Both the position numbers and the translations under genes were made by a program. The notes under the pieces are model-generated. The model ran no database searches, was not told where the DNA came from, and worked only from the letters and a program-made list of their open reading frames with translations. Of a DNA stretch of 6,961 nt, positions 6,112 to 6,961 are shown in pieces. Within the stretch, counting starts at the first letter, position 1. Each line of letters opens with the position of its first letter. Origin of the DNA: Planctomycetota bacterium (GTDB lineage Bacteria > Planctomycetota > Planctomycetia > Pirellulales > Thermoguttaceae); assembly GCA_013202535.1 (NCBI GenBank), contig JABMRP010000858.1:1-6961 (forward strand), written 5' to 3'.

Positions 6112-6158
6112 GGTTCGTTCGTAGAAAAACACACGTCTCATCTCGCGGGGGAAGAACC

Positions 6159-6929
6159 ATGCGGATCACGGCAAGTATTGTGGGGCTTTTTGCGGTGGGG
6201 ATGGCAAGCGTAGCTTGTGGGATCACGCTCCCCGACGACCCGAGTCTTGCGCCGAATCTGAAGTTGTGGCTCCAGGCCGATGCATTGGGTCTGCCCGACG
6301 GCACGGCCGTGAGCACGTGGACCGACAGCAGCGCCGCCGGCAATGACGCAGTCAATCTGGCCGGCAAGGACGACCCGGTGAAACAGAGCGCCAGGGCCCT
6401 TCTTCCCGGCGGCACGACGGCCGACGTGGTTCACTTCGGTGGCACGACCAACGAGTTGCTCAAGGCCGACGCCCTGTTCGGCGGCAGCGGCTCGGGCGAT
6501 CTGTCCATCATTGCCGTCTACAAGACGACCCAACTCAGCAGCGACAACCGGCCAGTCGGGTTTGGTGCGTACCTCGAAGGCGATACGGCCAACAACTACA
6601 ATCTGGCCGCCGATCCGTCGATACGCAAGGACAACGGGAAGGTCGGAGCAGGCAGCTACACACATCCGAAGGAGTTCTTCGTCCGGTCGTCGATCATGAC
6701 CGCCGCTGGCGCTGGGTCCGTGCAGGAGTTCCTCAACGGCGTCGGCGTGCTCAATGACGGCGGCAACTACACCACCGGCACCGACGACTTCTATTTGGGC
6801 GATATGCGGCGCGTGCCGACGAGTAGCAGCTACAAATTCAATTTCGACATTGCCGAGGTCATCGTCTACGACACGGCGCTGGGGGCGGCCGATCGGCAAG
6901 GCATTGAGGAGTATCTGGCCGAGAAGTAG
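6159..6929 (+). CDS. Exported LamG-like jelly-roll protein (256 aa), possibly truncated
   Basis: Residues 1-20 form a signal peptide (MRITASIVGLFAVGMASVA, then Cys20; the residues before the Cys do not fit a good lipobox, so signal peptidase I cleavage is as likely). The rest is one concanavalin A-like domain: LKLWLQADAL (35-44), VSTWTDSSAAGNDA (51-64), a DLSIIAVYKTT strand (114-124), and the closing FDIAEVIVYDTAL (229-241) with RQGIEEYLAEK at the end. This ordering is common in planctomycetal LamG-like proteins, where it is usually followed by more domains or a PEP-CTERM tail. Here the TAG comes straight after the EYLAEK motif and no sorting signal is present. The start at 6159 is chosen for the signal peptide and a purine-rich GGGGGAAG 4 bases upstream; the frame is open back to 5805 without support. 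It is transcribed divergently from the protease. A glycan-binding role is inferred from the fold only. Confidence 0.85.
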   Translation: MRITASIVGLFAVGMASVACGITLPDDPSLAPNLKLWLQADALGLPDGTAVSTWTDSSAAGNDAVNLAGKDDPVKQSARALLPGGTTADVVHFGGTTNELLKADALFGGSGSGDLSIIAVYKTTQLSSDNRPVGFGAYLEGDTANNYNLAADPSIRKDNGKVGAGSYTHPKEFFVRSSIMTAAGAGSVQEFLNGVGVLNDGGNYTTGTDDFYLGDMRRVPTSSSYKFNFDIAEVIVYDTALGAADRQGIEEYLAEK

Positions 6930-6961
6930 CTATCGCACGGAACCGTGACCACCAGTGCCAC

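Larger units (their letters stand above)
5758..6158. other. 401-bp divergent intergenic region
   Basis: It lies between the leftward protease and the rightward LamG-like gene. Reading frames crossing it (for example the in-frame extension of the LamG-like gene back to 5805) have no ribosome site or recognisable protein features, so I treat it as non-coding. It carries a candidate promoter for each gene, two hairpins (5890-5926 and 5970-5992), and a 10-base direct repeat gttccttcgg at 6085-6094 and 6100-6109. The second copy overlaps a 6-bp hairpin at 6094-6111 in the likely leader of the rightward gene. Confidence 0.6.

Noticed and set aside
5305..6213. A 302-codon plus-strand frame crossing the protease and the divergent intergenic region
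   Set aside because: It overlaps the antisense of the protease, the protease promoter and the start of the LamG-like gene, and has no family features.
6138..6899. A 253-codon minus-strand frame opposite the LamG-like gene
   Set aside because: It is the mirror of the plus-strand gene, which has a signal peptide and LamG motifs; the antisense translation shows no recognisable features.
6936..6947. Hairpin cacgg-aa-ccgtg just after the LamG-like stop as a terminator
   Set aside because: The stem is only about four usable base pairs, there is no T-tract, and the window ends too soon to see a longer structure.

Overview
The window looks like chromosomal DNA of a high-GC Planctomycetota bacterium. 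The evidence is a giant secreted protein built from concanavalin A/jelly-roll domains that ends in a PEP-CTERM sorting signal, a second short LamG-like exported protein, a PDZ-less trypsin-like protease with a CxxC motif, and wide intergenic spacing. The assignment rests on gene content only; there is no rRNA or other phylogenetic marker in the window.

Layout, left to right. Bases 1-160 are non-coding and hold a strong intrinsic terminator (94-130) for the leftward gene that follows. Bases 161-4273 (minus strand) encode a 1370-residue, cysteine-free exported protein: signal peptide, two LamG domains, a module pair A1-B1, a DUF1349-like domain, a second pair A2-B2, then PEP-CTERM. Bases 4274-4818 are a 545-bp gap with no convincing gene; it holds candidate hairpins, a possible promoter and a REP-like palindrome. 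Bases 4819-5757 (minus strand) encode a 312-residue exported trypsin-like serine protease with an intact His-Asp-Ser triad. Bases 5758-6158 are a divergent intergenic region with a good sigma-70-type promoter for the protease, a weaker one for the rightward gene, and two sizeable hairpins. Bases 6159-6929 (plus strand) encode a 256-residue exported LamG-like protein that lacks a sorting signal. Bases 6930-6961 are too short to interpret.

All three proteins appear to be exported and act in or beyond the cell envelope. The large protein should be handled by an exosortase encoded elsewhere; it has only binding-type beta-sandwich domains and no recognisable catalytic domain, so adhesion or glycan binding is the likeliest role. 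The protease could be an envelope quality-control or processing enzyme, but nothing in the sequence ties it functionally to its neighbours. Apart from the terminator and the protease promoter, regulatory calls are weak. I did not find a defence system, mobile element, CRISPR array or RNA gene. The most interesting content is the internally duplicated architecture of the PEP-CTERM protein, the cysteine motif of the protease, and the abrupt end of the LamG-like gene.
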